A stretch of 64,000 nucleotides of DNA from Metabacillus flavus (lineage in GTDB: Bacteria > Bacillota > Bacilli > Bacillales > Bacillaceae), in the NCBI RefSeq assembly GCF_018283675.1, contig NZ_JAGVRK010000001.1, positions 1,302,001 through 1,366,000 of the forward strand. The letters run 5' to 3'. The notes below the pieces were generated by a model that was given only the letters and a program-made list of their open reading frames with translations, was not told the DNA's origin and did not search any database. The translations under genes were made by a program, and so were the position numbers. Every line of letters starts with the position of its first letter. Position 1 is the stretch's first letter. Positions 34,833 through 44,693 of this stretch are shown here, one piece after another.

Positions 34833-35294
34833 TTATAAATCCATCGCCATCCGCACCATATCCTCACATTGAATTCCGTTTTCGTATATTTTCTCATCAT
34901 AGTGGCGTATAAAAAAATCCCTGTCTACTCCGGTAATTCGAAATCCGCATTTTTGATAAAGGACGAGCTGGGAGATGCTTGAATTTCCTGTGCCGATTTC
35001 AAGTGTGACAGCACCTTCTATCCGAGCTTGTTCAATCGCATGCAGTACAAGCAATTTCCCAATACCACTTCCTTGGTGCGCTTCCGATACAGCTATGTTC
35101 CCAAGCTCGGCTGTACCGGATCTGGCGGGAAGCAAAACATACTCACCAATAACTGAATCATCCAGTAAAGCTATATAGCAGCTGCTTCGTTCAAGGTACT
35201 TCTTAATAAGATGTTCAGACGGATCAGCCTGTAATAGCAAATCCATTGGAGCATTTTCATGATTTTGCAGTTTTCGAATTTCTATAAGGATCAC
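34833..35294 (-). CDS. GNAT acetyltransferase (YvbK-like)
   Basis: 153 residues if started at GTG 35294, giving MILIEIRKLQNHENAPMDLLLQADPS, the usual start of this group; the SD before it is weak (AAAGAGAA). The acetyl-CoA loop is EAHQGSGIGKLLVLHAIEQA (about 73-92) and the conserved NSSISQLVLYQKCGFRITGVDRDFF follows. Such proteins acetylate small amines. The next gene upstream on this strand is another GNAT-like gene, separated by a terminator. Confidence 0.85.
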   Translation of the reverse strand: MILIEIRKLQNHENAPMDLLLQADPSEHLIKKYLERSSCYIALLDDSVIGEYVLLPARSGTAELGNIAVSEAHQGSGIGKLLVLHAIEQARIEGAVTLEIGTGNSSISQLVLYQKCGFRITGVDRDFFIRHYDEKIYENGIQCEDMVRMAMDL

Positions 35295-35331
35295 CAATTC
35301 TCTTTTTTTCTCAGGATACCACACGAAAGAC

Positions 35332-35364
35332 AAAAAAAGGCTGCCTCATATTTAGAGGCAGTCT
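35332..35364 (-). terminator. Terminator of the coiled-coil/GNAT-like gene
   Basis: On the minus strand GACTGCCTC pairs with GAGGCAGCC (35339-35363) and is followed by seven T residues. Confidence 0.85.
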
Positions 35365-35885
35365 CAACCATTGTTCCAAATAATTTCTCCGCACTTATTG
35401 TCGCGATCCAAATCCACTTCAAACTGATGTTTCTTATAGAAATGAACGAGGCGGTCCACGTGATCCCAGTCTCGTTCTGCAATATCCCCGACAATGTATG
35501 GAATATTGTTTTGGCGTGCCTTTTGCTTCAAGTAGTTCATACAGATTGAGCCATATCCTTTGTTGGAAGGACCTTTAATATCGCCTATTTTAATGGTGTC
35601 GTCTGTTTTGTAGGTTGCCTGTATGGAAAAGTCCCACATGCCTTTGTAGGAAGTCTCGCAATCATTAATCATGATTTTGCAAGCATTCCCATCATCTACT
35701 GCGTGGACAATCACCCATTTATCCTCTTTCGTCTGGTCAATGCCGAGCACTTCGCCTCTGCCGTTCTTAGCGATATCCTTGATGTTTGCCTGCATTCTGA
35801 AAAGCTGCATCTCCAGCTCTTCTTTTTCCTCCAGTATCTCTTCTGCGTCCTTGTCCTGTTCAGGTCTGGTTTCCGCAAGAAGCAT
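35364..35885 (-). CDS. GNAT-like protein with N-terminal coiled coil
   Basis: 173 residues; ATG 35885 follows an AGAGGAGG SD. Residues 8-45 are a charged helix likely to coil (DKDAEEILEEKEELEMQLFR). The rest fits an N-acetyltransferase fold, with GPSNKGYGSICMNYLKQKARQ as a recognisable, slightly degenerate acetyl-CoA loop and RLVHFYKKHQFEVDLD as the final strand. Acceptor unknown. Same strand as the next GNAT gene but ended by its own terminator. Confidence 0.75.
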   Translation of the reverse strand: MLLAETRPEQDKDAEEILEEKEELEMQLFRMQANIKDIAKNGRGEVLGIDQTKEDKWVIVHAVDDGNACKIMINDCETSYKGMWDFSIQATYKTDDTIKIGDIKGPSNKGYGSICMNYLKQKARQNNIPYIVGDIAERDWDHVDRLVHFYKKHQFEVDLDRDNKCGEIIWNNG

Positions 35886-36177
35886 GGTATGCGCCTCCTC
35901 TTTTCCAAAATTAATAGTTATTCTTCATGGGAGCAGAGAGTTGTCTGAACCCATGCCGATTTATTTGCCGTTCGCTAACACACACAATTTGATATTTTAC
36001 AAGAGATGGAGCAGGAATTCAAATCGCATGCAAAAAAGATTTTTATGCGGAAAACCTATACAGCATAAGCGATCAGGTCCATTTTTCCGGGTGAAGAGGA
36101 TAAAAAATTGAAGGATTTGGAAGAAGAGGAATCGAAAATATAGAACAAAAGACAGAATGCAGAAGGGGGCAGCAGAG

Positions 36178-38409
36178 ATGTGGAAAAATAAATTCTTCAG
36201 GACTCTTTTATATTCATTTTGCTTCATTATCTTAATCTATTCAGTTGGCGCTCTCGCTGTCTATTATTCGAAAAATATGGAAATCAGCAGGGTTGAGCGC
36301 AACAGCAGCCAAAAACTGCTTTTGCAGCAGGCACAGGAAATGATGGATCAGCGTATTCAAGTTGCCCTTAATGGTATGATTCAGCTGGAGACAAGTGAAG
36401 CCTTCAAGGATTATACGAGTCTCGCCCACTCTGATTTAAAGTATTACCACATGGGACGGGTTCTTCAGGAAATTCAGCGAAACAAAACAGCTTTTTCAAA
36501 TTACGACTATGATATTGCCCTTATGCTGCAGGATGACAGCACCGTGATCACCTCCAATTACACAATGCCTGCCGATAATTTTTTCAGAGAGCTTTCTATG
36601 ACGGATGAAGCAAAGCAGAAGTATGAAGCATTTGCAAAAAATCCGGGCTGGTCAAGCTATTTTGAAACGATTCCTCTATCGGGAGCGGAACATTCCGATA
36701 CTCTCACACTTGTAAAAAAATATCGGGTCAGCACCGCTAAAACCGTTTTGTTCTTTCTTTCGTTTAAGAAAATGAATTTGCTGCCGGAAGCATTTGAAAA
36801 TCAGAATGATGCACTGATGATCGTCTCCGGAGAAGAAGTGCTTTCGCTAGATCAAAAGAAGAAGAAAGGGACGGTTTTAAAGGGGAGCCTTACAAAAGAG
36901 ATTAATCGTAAGAATGAGCAGGTTTCCGCTTATTCTAAATTTGAAAGGAACAACTATATGATCCATTCGATTGGATCGAAAAGCCTTAAGGATCTCAGCT
37001 ACGTGTACATTACACCAAAAAATGCACCACAAACGGATCAGAATAGCCAGTGGCTTGCAGCTGCCCTTATTCCGGTTCTATTGCTTTTTGCGGGAATCCT
37101 GATGGCATGTGTTCTGATTTGGAATACGTATAAGCCGGTGCATAAAATGGTGGCAGCATTAAAAGAAGAGTATCCGATGAAAGCGGGGGAAGATGAATTT
37201 GTCTTTATACAGGAAACAGCTCAGCGGATGAAGGAAGTCAACCATGAACTGACAAGGGTAATCAAGTACAGCGAAGTGCCTCTTAAAATGAAATTTCTGT
37301 GGGATGTTCTTCACGGCATCGCTTCAGAAGAAGCTATTCAAAAAGGAATCGGCCAGTTTCGTTTATCCCATTATGGGGAGAAGACGGTTGTATCCATTAT
37401 TGAATTTGATCACAGCAGTGTACGCTTGCTGAATGAGGGCAGAACAAAGCTTGGCATTCAGGCGGTTAAGCTTTTAAAGGATGTATTAGGGGAGGACATT
37501 CCTTGTGAAATGGTCGAGCTTGCCCCGGGTAAATTAGCTTTAATTACGGCAAGGCTTCCTGTTTCATCATTGAAAGATAAAATATACGCGGCTGTTACGA
37601 TATTAGCCCATGAAATCAGTCAATACATAACCGTCTCTATCGGGAAGGAAGTAAAAAGCTTATATGAGCTTGATCAGTCATTTCAACAGGCGTCCGAGGT
37701 ATTAGAGAACAGGCTTTCCGTGGAAAAAAAGCAGATTTTGAGCTGGGATGATTTATCTTTTAAACAAAAGCAATCCTTTTTCTATCCGTTAGAGGTCGAA
37801 AAAGAACTCATTCATTATTTTATCCAGGGAAAAAAGGAGGAAGCGTTCCAGATTCTAAACCGGATCCTTGAAGAAAATCTTGAAGAAAAGAATCTGGACA
37901 AAGCAGCCCTCTCTCAGTTTGTCTTTGCTATGGCCGGAACTGTTAACCGGATTGTTCAGTCATCGGCAAGGCTGCCGGGGGATGAGATGCTGCATTTGGA
38001 GCTGAGTGCCATTCGGGATCGGGAAACGCTGAAAGGTGAAATAGTGAAAACTTTCACAAGTGCGTCCGATCGAATCTCATCAGCACTGCCAGGTCCTTCG
38101 GCTGCGAGCCGGATTGTCCATTATATCCAAGAGCACTACAGCAAAGACCTTTCCCTTCAGGATTTATCTGAGCACTTTCAGCTTACCCCAAGCTATATCA
38201 GCACCATTTTTAAAGAGCATGCGGGGGAAAACTATAAAGAGTATTTAAATCGTTTTCGAATTGAGAAGGCGAAGGAACTTTTAGCAGACAAAAATATGAA
38301 GGTTAACGAAGCGGCCAGGATGGTTGGCTATAACAATGTAAATACATTTATCCGGATCTTTAAAAAATACGTAGGATTATCACCCGGGCAATATGAAAAA
38401 TCAGAATGA
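36178..38409 (+). CDS. Membrane-anchored AraC-family transcriptional regulator (YtdP/YesN-type)
   Basis: 743 residues from ATG 36178, 9 bases after AAGGGGG. TM1 (about 8-29) and TM2 (about 286-308) flank an extracytoplasmic sensor domain of roughly 255 residues. A cytoplasmic region follows and ends in an AraC HTH pair: DLSLQDLSEHFQLTPSYISTIFKEH and KVNEAARMVGYNNVNTFIRIFKKY near the C-terminus. Such regulators sit beside oligosaccharide importers in B. subtilis (YtdP beside ytcP/ytcQ), and the downstream genes fit that. It probably senses an extracellular sugar or the loaded binding protein and activates the importer; inference. Confidence 0.88.
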   Translation: MWKNKFFRTLLYSFCFIILIYSVGALAVYYSKNMEISRVERNSSQKLLLQQAQEMMDQRIQVALNGMIQLETSEAFKDYTSLAHSDLKYYHMGRVLQEIQRNKTAFSNYDYDIALMLQDDSTVITSNYTMPADNFFRELSMTDEAKQKYEAFAKNPGWSSYFETIPLSGAEHSDTLTLVKKYRVSTAKTVLFFLSFKKMNLLPEAFENQNDALMIVSGEEVLSLDQKKKKGTVLKGSLTKEINRKNEQVSAYSKFERNNYMIHSIGSKSLKDLSYVYITPKNAPQTDQNSQWLAAALIPVLLLFAGILMACVLIWNTYKPVHKMVAALKEEYPMKAGEDEFVFIQETAQRMKEVNHELTRVIKYSEVPLKMKFLWDVLHGIASEEAIQKGIGQFRLSHYGEKTVVSIIEFDHSSVRLLNEGRTKLGIQAVKLLKDVLGEDIPCEMVELAPGKLALITARLPVSSLKDKIYAAVTILAHEISQYITVSIGKEVKSLYELDQSFQQASEVLENRLSVEKKQILSWDDLSFKQKQSFFYPLEVEKELIHYFIQGKKEEAFQILNRILEENLEEKNLDKAALSQFVFAMAGTVNRIVQSSARLPGDEMLHLELSAIRDRETLKGEIVKTFTSASDRISSALPGPSAASRIVHYIQEHYSKDLSLQDLSEHFQLTPSYISTIFKEHAGENYKEYLNRFRIEKAKELLADKNMKVNEAARMVGYNNVNTFIRIFKKYVGLSPGQYEKSE

Positions 38410-38442
38410 AACAGGGCCTGGCTCCCTGTTAATTTTTGTTTT
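38410..38442 (+). terminator. Intrinsic terminator after the AraC regulator
   Basis: AACAGGG (38410-38416) pairs with CCCTGTT (38424-38430), then AATTTTTGTTTT. Confidence 0.75.
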
Positions 38443-38500
38443 AAAAGAGCCTTTTAAACTTGTATGATGATTTCCGCTCCAATCAACATAGTCCTTAATC
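38441..38500. repeat. Dispersed repeat, copy D (collapsed remnant)
   Basis: Reads AAAAGAGCCTTTTAAACTTG, then GATGATTTCCGCTCCAATCAACATA. This joins the left end of the element directly to its right end at a TTCCGCT that occurs near both ends of complete copies, so the middle of about 110 bp is missing. Confidence 0.65.
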
Positions 38501-38624
38501 ATATTCTTTTTATTAAATAAACCTCCATTTTTTTAACTTTTCCCTTTCTTTAAAAGAATTGAGTATCTCCTTAGAAAAATTGAGATAGAAGTGTAATCCC
38601 TCTTCCCTTTATGATAACAGTGTA

Positions 38625-38639
38625 GAAAACGCTTACAAA
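38625..38639. promoter_or_regulatory. cre (CcpA) site before the second sugar importer operon
   Basis: On the minus strand TTGTAAGCGTTTTCT fits the cre consensus WTGNAARCGNWWWCA at all but possibly the last base (T where A is preferred). It lies 19 bases before the TTG start of the first permease, in a position to block transcription. Confidence 0.65.
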
Positions 38640-38657
38640 AAAGGGGGAGATGCACAA

Positions 38658-39629
38658 TTGGAAACACCAGTTTTAGAAACTAAATCACCACAAGTAAAGA
38701 CTGAACCCGCCAAAATATCCTTTCTCCTGTCAATAAGGAACAGCCTGATCCGCGATCGATATTTGTATCTGATGCTGATTCCATTTATTCTCTGGTACGT
38801 CATCTTTCAGTATAAGCCAATGGCAGGACTTCAAATTGCGTTTAAAGACTACAGCCTTTTTAAAGGAATTGCGGAAAGCCCCTGGGTCGGTTTTGAAAAC
38901 TTTATCCGCTTTTTTGAGAGTGAGTACTTTATCCGGACTCTTACTAATACCGCACTAATCAGCTTATATGGTCTTGTTTTCGGATTTCCTGCACCGATTT
39001 TGCTTGCCCTTCTCATTAATGAAGTGAAAAACAAAGTTTTCAAAAATACGGTGCAGACGCTCACCTATTTGCCTCACTTTATATCCGTTGTGGTTATAAC
39101 GGGAATCATCACCAACATGCTTGCTCCTACAAACGGTTTGGTTAATATTCTGATTGACAAGCTCGGCGGGGAAAAAACCTATTTTCTGACTGAATCCGAG
39201 TATTTTCGAACAATCTTTACAAGTATGAATATTTGGAAAGATGTAGGATTTAACGCAATCATTTATCTGGCAGCGATGGCTGGGATCAATCCAGCCCTTT
39301 ATGAAGCTGCCAAGATGGATGGAGCAAACCGCTGGCGGCAAATGTCGCATGTAACCCTGCCGGGAATTCTTCCGACGATTATTATTTTGTTTCTTATCCA
39401 AATAGGTGCTTTCCTGGAAGTAGGATACGAAGCAATTATTCTTCTATATCAGCCGAGTACCTATGAAACCGCAGACGTTATTAACACCTATGTCTACAGA
39501 GCCGGACTTCAGGGCGGAGAATATGAGATTGGTGCTGCTGCGGGGCTATTTAACTCCATCGTCGGCTTGATTTTAGTAGTAACCGCCAACAAACTCAGCA
39601 AAAAATTCACAGAAAATAGTTTATGGTAG
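38658..39629 (+). CDS. CUT1 oligosaccharide permease (LplB/YteP-type)
   Basis: 323 residues; TTG 38658 lies 8 bases after GGGGGAG. A polar N-terminal tail of about 35 residues is followed by six helices. The start of the fold, LMLIPFILWYVIFQYKPMAGLQIAFKDY, is diagnostic of the LplB/YteP branch, and the coupling loop is YEAAKMDGANRWRQMSHVTLPG near residue 218. It pairs with the next gene to import complex oligosaccharides (pectin-type galacturonides in B. subtilis YteP/YtcP); the substrate here is open. Confidence 0.9.
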   Translation: METPVLETKSPQVKTEPAKISFLLSIRNSLIRDRYLYLMLIPFILWYVIFQYKPMAGLQIAFKDYSLFKGIAESPWVGFENFIRFFESEYFIRTLTNTALISLYGLVFGFPAPILLALLINEVKNKVFKNTVQTLTYLPHFISVVVITGIITNMLAPTNGLVNILIDKLGGEKTYFLTESEYFRTIFTSMNIWKDVGFNAIIYLAAMAGINPALYEAAKMDGANRWRQMSHVTLPGILPTIIILFLIQIGAFLEVGYEAIILLYQPSTYETADVINTYVYRAGLQGGEYEIGAAAGLFNSIVGLILVVTANKLSKKFTENSLW

Positions 39630-39639
39630 GTGTGGTGTG

Positions 39640-40512
39640 ATGAAAAAGAGCAGAAGTGAACGATTGTCGGATGTTTTAATCTATGGATTTCTTGTTCTGT
39701 TAGCCATCGCGTGCATTTATCCATTTATCTATGTATTTTCAGCTTCTATTAGTTCAGCTCAGTCCGTCATATCTGGTGAAGTTATTTTATTTCCAAAGGA
39801 TATTACATTCATTTCATACGCTAAGGTGCTTCAGGATCCGGCCATTTGGACCGCTTATGGGAACACCATTTTCTACACGGTAATTGGAACGGCTGTTAAT
39901 TTGCTGTTAACCATATGCGGAGCCTATCCTTTATCGAAAAAACGGCTCCGCGGAAAAGCCTTTATTGCCTTTTTCATCGCGTTTACGATGTGGTTTCAGG
40001 CCGGCATTATCCCTACTTATTTAAATTTTAAAGAGCTTGGCCTGCTGGATACGAGAACCAGCATTATTATTGGATTTGCGATTTCTACCTTCCTGGTTTT
40101 TATTTTAAGAAGCTTCTTTCAATCAATTCCTGATTCATTAGAGGAATCAGCAAAGGTAGATGGAGCGAATGACCTTCAGATTTTGATGAAAATCTACTTG
40201 CCATTATCTAAGCCCGCGCTCGTAACAGTTGGCCTGTTTTACGCAGTAGCCCGCTGGAACGGTTATTTTTGGGCGATGGTTCTCCTAAATGATGAAAGCA
40301 AAATTCCGCTCCAGGTGATGCTTAAGAAACTGATTGTGGAAATGACGGTGAGTGAACAGGTTTTAGCTACTGCGGATGCGATGACTGAGTTTTCAAGGGA
40401 AACGATTATTTATGCCACCATTTTCGTCTCAATCCTGCCGATCATCATCATCTATCCGTTCCTGCAGAAATATTTCGTAAAAGGAACCATGCTTGGCGGA
40501 GTCAAAGAATAA
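39640..40512 (+). CDS. CUT1 oligosaccharide permease (LplC/YtcP-type)
   Basis: 290 residues from ATG 39640 (AGGTG 7 bases upstream; GTG 39637 is possible). Six helices with the YPFIYVFSASISSAQSVISGEV start and a C-terminal QKYFVKGTMLGGVKE, both diagnostic of the LplC/YtcP branch. Coupling loop: LEESAKVDGANDLQILMKIYLPL near residue 168; the usual EAA reads EESA. Starts 10 bases after its partner. Cell membrane, sugar uptake. Confidence 0.9.
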   Translation: MKKSRSERLSDVLIYGFLVLLAIACIYPFIYVFSASISSAQSVISGEVILFPKDITFISYAKVLQDPAIWTAYGNTIFYTVIGTAVNLLLTICGAYPLSKKRLRGKAFIAFFIAFTMWFQAGIIPTYLNFKELGLLDTRTSIIIGFAISTFLVFILRSFFQSIPDSLEESAKVDGANDLQILMKIYLPLSKPALVTVGLFYAVARWNGYFWAMVLLNDESKIPLQVMLKKLIVEMTVSEQVLATADAMTEFSRETIIYATIFVSILPIIIIYPFLQKYFVKGTMLGGVKE

Positions 40513-40570
40513 ACGGGTTTACTGATGGAATTCCATCATTTTTATAAGGAATATTAAAGGGGGAGAAACA

Positions 40571-42145
40571 ATGGGAAAAGGGAGAAAACTATCACTCGTA
40601 CTTGCTTCGGGAATGCTGGTTCTATCGGCTGCAGCCTGCAGCAATACAACGAGTGCGCCGAAAGAGAAAACAGAGCAAAATGGTGAAAGCAAGGAAACGA
40701 GCGGTCCTAAAGTAAGCGAAAAGCCGATGGAAATGACGATTCACCTTCATTATAATGATGGTCAGGTAATTTTCGATGACAATTGGAGCACATTTAAAAA
40801 AGCGGCTGAAGTGACGAATGTCTCTCTCAAAGGGGTCGCGCCTAAATCCTCTACAAAAAGCGAAGAAGCATTTAACCTTATGATTGCCTCCGGAAAAATA
40901 CCGGACCTGGTTTTCGAGAAAAAAGAAAACCTAAACAAGTATGGAAAAGAGGGAGCTTTTATTCCCCTTGAGGATCTGATTAAAGAACACGCTCACCATA
41001 TTCAGAGCTATCTTGATAAAATGCCTGAGATTATGAAGGTTTCAAAGGCTGCTGACGGCCACCTTTACTATCTTCCGTTTATTGCTGACGGGGAAGCGGC
41101 TGAAGGCTGGTTTATCCGTCAGGACTGGCTCGATAAGCTGGGCCTTAAAATGCCTCAAACGGTTGACGAATACTATGCAGTGTTAAAAGCATTTAAAGAA
41201 AAGGATCCAAACGGAAACGGCAAAGCAGATGAAGTTCCACTATTTACCCGTATTAATCAGCGCATTTTTGACCTGGCAAGTCTGTGGGGCGGGTACGGTG
41301 ATTTCTATCTCCAGGGAGATAAGGTCGTATATGGGCCAATGGAAAAAGACTTTGGAAACGCCATGGAAAATCTGGCGAAGTGGTATAGTGAAGGGCTGAT
41401 CGATCCGGAAATATTTACGCGCGGCGCTACATCACGCGATATTCTGTTTGGCAACAATACGGGAGGCTCTACTCATGACTGGTTCGCTAGCACGGTAACA
41501 TACAATGATATTTCCAAAAAGCACACACCTGAATTTAATCTTGTTCCTATGGCGCCTCCTGAAAATTCAAAGGGCGAGCGAGTGGAACCTACAATCCGCT
41601 CACCATTTAATAATTACACTGGAGTCGCAATCGGCCATTCTGTTAAAGATCAGGTCGCAGCGATTAAGTATTTGGACTACTTCTTTACAGATGAAGGAAG
41701 AAGGCTTATGAATTACGGAGTAGAAGGGGAAACGTACACACTTGAAAACGGAGCACCTAAATTTACAAAAGAAGTACTTGGCAGTCCGGATGTCCCGGGA
41801 GCATTGCGAGCTGTAGGTGCCCAGATCATGTTTGCCTACCAGCAGGACTTTGAATATGAAAAACAGTGGATGGCTCCGCTCGCGCTTGAGGGAGTAGAGG
41901 ACTACGTTAAAAACGATTACTTCCTGGAAGAAGTGCCTGCTCTTAACTTTACGGAAGAAGAAGAAAAAATCAAAAATGACATCGGTCTTCAAATCATGAC
42001 TTATCGTGATGAGATGATTCAGAAATGGATGATGGGTGCTGAGCCTGTAGACTTTGAAAAATTCACGAAACGCCTGAAAGAAATGGGTGTTGATAAACTG
42101 ATAAAAGTACATGAAGACGCGTACAAGCGATATACAAAAGGATAA
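40571..42145 (+). CDS. Oligosaccharide-binding lipoprotein (LplA/YtcQ-type)
   Basis: 524 residues with signal peptide and lipobox SAAACS (Cys23). Larger than the first sugar-binding protein in this window, as usual for the LplA/YtcQ group. Features include RQDWLDKLGLKMPQTVDEYY near residue 195 and a calcium-loop-like DPNGNGKADEVPL just after it (about 215-227), common in this group. Collects the sugar for the two upstream permeases. ATG 40571 follows GGGGGAG. No ATPase gene in the operon. Confidence 0.9.
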   Translation: MGKGRKLSLVLASGMLVLSAAACSNTTSAPKEKTEQNGESKETSGPKVSEKPMEMTIHLHYNDGQVIFDDNWSTFKKAAEVTNVSLKGVAPKSSTKSEEAFNLMIASGKIPDLVFEKKENLNKYGKEGAFIPLEDLIKEHAHHIQSYLDKMPEIMKVSKAADGHLYYLPFIADGEAAEGWFIRQDWLDKLGLKMPQTVDEYYAVLKAFKEKDPNGNGKADEVPLFTRINQRIFDLASLWGGYGDFYLQGDKVVYGPMEKDFGNAMENLAKWYSEGLIDPEIFTRGATSRDILFGNNTGGSTHDWFASTVTYNDISKKHTPEFNLVPMAPPENSKGERVEPTIRSPFNNYTGVAIGHSVKDQVAAIKYLDYFFTDEGRRLMNYGVEGETYTLENGAPKFTKEVLGSPDVPGALRAVGAQIMFAYQQDFEYEKQWMAPLALEGVEDYVKNDYFLEEVPALNFTEEEEKIKNDIGLQIMTYRDEMIQKWMMGAEPVDFEKFTKRLKEMGVDKLIKVHEDAYKRYTKG

Positions 42146-42154
42146 TGAGAATGG

Positions 42155-42178
42155 GGTCTGGCTGGAAATGGCCAGACC
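42155..42178 (+). promoter_or_regulatory. Intercistronic hairpin between the binding protein and YesL genes
   Basis: GGTCTGGC (42155-42162) pairs perfectly with GCCAGACC (42171-42178), 8-base loop. No T-run follows, so it more likely protects the upstream mRNA than terminates. Confidence 0.6.
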
Positions 42179-42202
42179 TGTTCAATTAAAGGAGGCTTTA
42201 TT

Positions 42203-42814
42203 TTGACAACAGCACTTTATAGGGGAATGGAATGGACGATGAGGTTTGCTTATGTACAACTGCTGTGGATTGTATTTACGATAGCCGGATTGGGCATTTT
42301 TGGTGTCTTTCCCGCAACAGTGTGCATGTACACCGTGATGAGAAAATGGCTCCGGGGAGAATCTGAAGCTCCTATTTTGGAAACCTTTAAAAAGACTTGG
42401 AGAAGCGAATGGAAAAAGGCGAATCTGATCGGGTTATTCTTTTTACTGGCAGGCTTTGTCCTTTATTTTTATTTGAGATTTGCAATCAGTCTTGAAGGAA
42501 TTGCAGGCATGGCTCTTTATTTGCTTCTTGCAATGGCAATTTTCATATATGGAATTACTTTTTTATTTGTATTCCCCGCATATGTCCACTTTCAGTCAGG
42601 AGTCCGGAAAGCCATTAAGCTGGCATTCATTCTTGCTCTTTCCTATCCTTTTCACTCTGTATCCATGCTTGCAGCTGTAGCAGGATTCTATTTTCTGGCA
42701 GGAGCACTGCCCGTATTGATGCTATTGATCAGCTTCAGCTTGCTTGGGTTTTCCATCATGGGGACAGCTAATCTTGCCTTTATCAGGGCGATGGAGAGGG
42801 CGGACATAGCTTAA
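42203..42814 (+). CDS. YesL-family membrane protein (DUF624)
   Basis: 203 residues from TTG 42203, after AAAGGAGG. It has five to six hydrophobic helices and the family start RGMEWTMRFAYVQLLWIVFTIAGLGIFGVFPAT. YesL proteins are regularly found beside LplABC-type importers and YesN-type regulators in Bacillus; their role is not known, possibly assisting the transporter. Last gene of this operon. Confidence 0.87.
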   Translation: MTTALYRGMEWTMRFAYVQLLWIVFTIAGLGIFGVFPATVCMYTVMRKWLRGESEAPILETFKKTWRSEWKKANLIGLFFLLAGFVLYFYLRFAISLEGIAGMALYLLLAMAIFIYGITFLFVFPAYVHFQSGVRKAIKLAFILALSYPFHSVSMLAAVAGFYFLAGALPVLMLLISFSLLGFSIMGTANLAFIRAMERADIA

Positions 42815-42965
42815 AGCTTCTGCTAAGTGGCTTGTCTGAATAAATATTGCATTTCAAAATCTGTCTCCATGACCAAAGTCTCAACGAAAAATCACATATT
42901 TCATAATATTTAGATAATTATTTTATTTATATATAATGTACATATACACTGAGAGGAGTGGTGTC

Positions 42966-44591
42966 ATGGAGAGAAGATGGGGTAAATTAGGAGTCGCTGC
43001 TGCAGCTGCCGGAATCATGATTGCAGGAGCGATGCCATCAGCACATGCAGAAGCGCCTTACTTTGGAAAGGAATACAGTCAGCCAAAACAGGTGCTCGAT
43101 CTTTATCCAGAGCCAAAGCCTGAGGTTCTGACTCCGGCATTTTCCAGGAGCGGGGAAGCTTTTACTTCACAGGAAGAGCTGGAGGATTTTGTGGACGGTT
43201 TAAAAAAGGAAACAGATTTCTTATCCGTTAAGAAAATAGGAGAATCACAGGAAGGCCGTCCATTACTTGCCTTATATTTTTCAAAGGATCAAAAAATCTC
43301 TCCATCCGCTATTTCAAAAAAGCCTACTGTATGGCTTCAAGGGCAAATTCATGGAAACGAACCTGCGGCCGGCGAGGCAGTACTTGCAATGGCTAAAAAG
43401 CTTACAGGGGAATTTGGGAATGATGTGCTTAATCGAATCAATGTCATCATCGTGCCGCGAGTTAATCCAGATGGTTCTTTCCTTTTTACGAGACAGCTTG
43501 AAAATGGTCTAGATGGAAATCGCGACCACGTTAAACTTGAGTCACAAGAGGTACAAGCTATCCATAAGGAATTCAACCGTTTTATGCCGGAAGTAGTCAT
43601 TGATGCTCATGAATATAGTGTAGGGCAGGAATTCAGCAAACTTGGGCTGTTAAAGTATCATGACTTGCTGTTGTTATCAGGAAAGAATCTAAATATTCCT
43701 GAAAAAATCAGAAAGATGTCCGATGACCTGTTTGTAGAAGATACAGAAGCTGCACTTGATCGAAAGGGCTTCTCAAATGAACCGTATTATACTTCTAAAG
43801 TGAACAGCAGCGGTGGCATTGAACTGGAAGAGGGCAGTACAGAAGCAAGAATAGGACGTAACGCATTTGGCTTGTCACCTGCGATATCCTTCTTGGTGGA
43901 AACAAGAGGAATCGGGATTGGACGCGAGAATTTTTCAAGACGAGTTGCAGCCCAGATTGCCACCCATGAAAACATCATTGCGCTAACAGCCGCAAATGCT
44001 GCGAAAGTAAAATTCGGGGTTGCAAAAGAGAGGCTGAACCTGGTTAAGAAAGGCTTGATTCCCCATGACCGGGATCAGATTGTGATTGATAGCGAGAATC
44101 AGTCAGTTACAGGAAAGAAGCTGGAAATGGTTGATACTGAAGCAGGCAAGGTAAAAGAGGTGCCGGTTCTTTATAAGAGCGCTTCGAATGCAAAGGCCAC
44201 CCTTACGAGAGAACGGCCGACTGCCTATATTCTGGAGCCCGGTCAGGAGAAAGCCGCCGCAAAGCTTGAGAATCAGGGGTTAAGAGGGTTTACACTTAAA
44301 AAGGATAAGTTGCTTCAGGTTGAAACCATGACCGTAACAGATAAGACAGCTGCAGAAAAATATGAAGGAATCAGCCTTCATGAAATTAAGTCCGAAGTGA
44401 AAAAACAAAAGGTAAACATACCTAAAGGCAGTATCGTTTTCCTGACGGCTCAGCCTCAATCAAATCTTCTTTCTCTTACTCTTGAGCCTGAATCGGTTGA
44501 CAGCTATGCAAGTTTCGGCTATGTTCCATCAGAAAAGGGAGAGCGTCTTCCTATCTATCGATTTATGGATGACATAAGAAGTTTGAAATAA
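42966..44591 (+). CDS. M14-family zinc carboxypeptidase, secreted
   Basis: 541 residues from ATG 42966, which has GAGAGGAG upstream; the frame from 42936 lacks an SD. Signal peptide residues 1-28 end in AHA-EA. The zinc ligands HxxE are in QGQIHGNEPAAGEA (about 125-138) and the third His is likely in VVIDAHEYSVGQEF; the Arg/Asn substrate pocket is in RVNPDGS. The catalytic Glu near FLVETRGIGIGREN completes the M14 fold. Residues about 350-541 are an extra C-terminal region. It removes C-terminal residues of peptides outside the cell. Confidence 0.88.
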   Translation: MERRWGKLGVAAAAAGIMIAGAMPSAHAEAPYFGKEYSQPKQVLDLYPEPKPEVLTPAFSRSGEAFTSQEELEDFVDGLKKETDFLSVKKIGESQEGRPLLALYFSKDQKISPSAISKKPTVWLQGQIHGNEPAAGEAVLAMAKKLTGEFGNDVLNRINVIIVPRVNPDGSFLFTRQLENGLDGNRDHVKLESQEVQAIHKEFNRFMPEVVIDAHEYSVGQEFSKLGLLKYHDLLLLSGKNLNIPEKIRKMSDDLFVEDTEAALDRKGFSNEPYYTSKVNSSGGIELEEGSTEARIGRNAFGLSPAISFLVETRGIGIGRENFSRRVAAQIATHENIIALTAANAAKVKFGVAKERLNLVKKGLIPHDRDQIVIDSENQSVTGKKLEMVDTEAGKVKEVPVLYKSASNAKATLTRERPTAYILEPGQEKAAAKLENQGLRGFTLKKDKLLQVETMTVTDKTAAEKYEGISLHEIKSEVKKQKVNIPKGSIVFLTAQPQSNLLSLTLEPESVDSYASFGYVPSEKGERLPIYRFMDDIRSLK

Positions 44592-44620
44592 TAATGCTGG
44601 AAATCAATTCCTCTTTATGG

Positions 44621-44641
44621 TAAAATAAGAACAAGCGTTCG
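44621..44641 (+). promoter_or_regulatory. LexA-like box just after a -10-like box, upstream of ispA
   Basis: TAAAAT (44621-44626) is followed by AGAACAAGCGTTCG (44628-44641), which matches the Bacillus LexA box CGAACRNRYGTTYG at 13 of 14 positions. It is 52 bases before the ispA start. A SigA -35 box is not clear. Confidence 0.4.
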
Positions 44642-44693
44642 ATAACTTGACCCTTTACTTCTGGATTTACCCATTTTAAAGGAGGACAAGAGC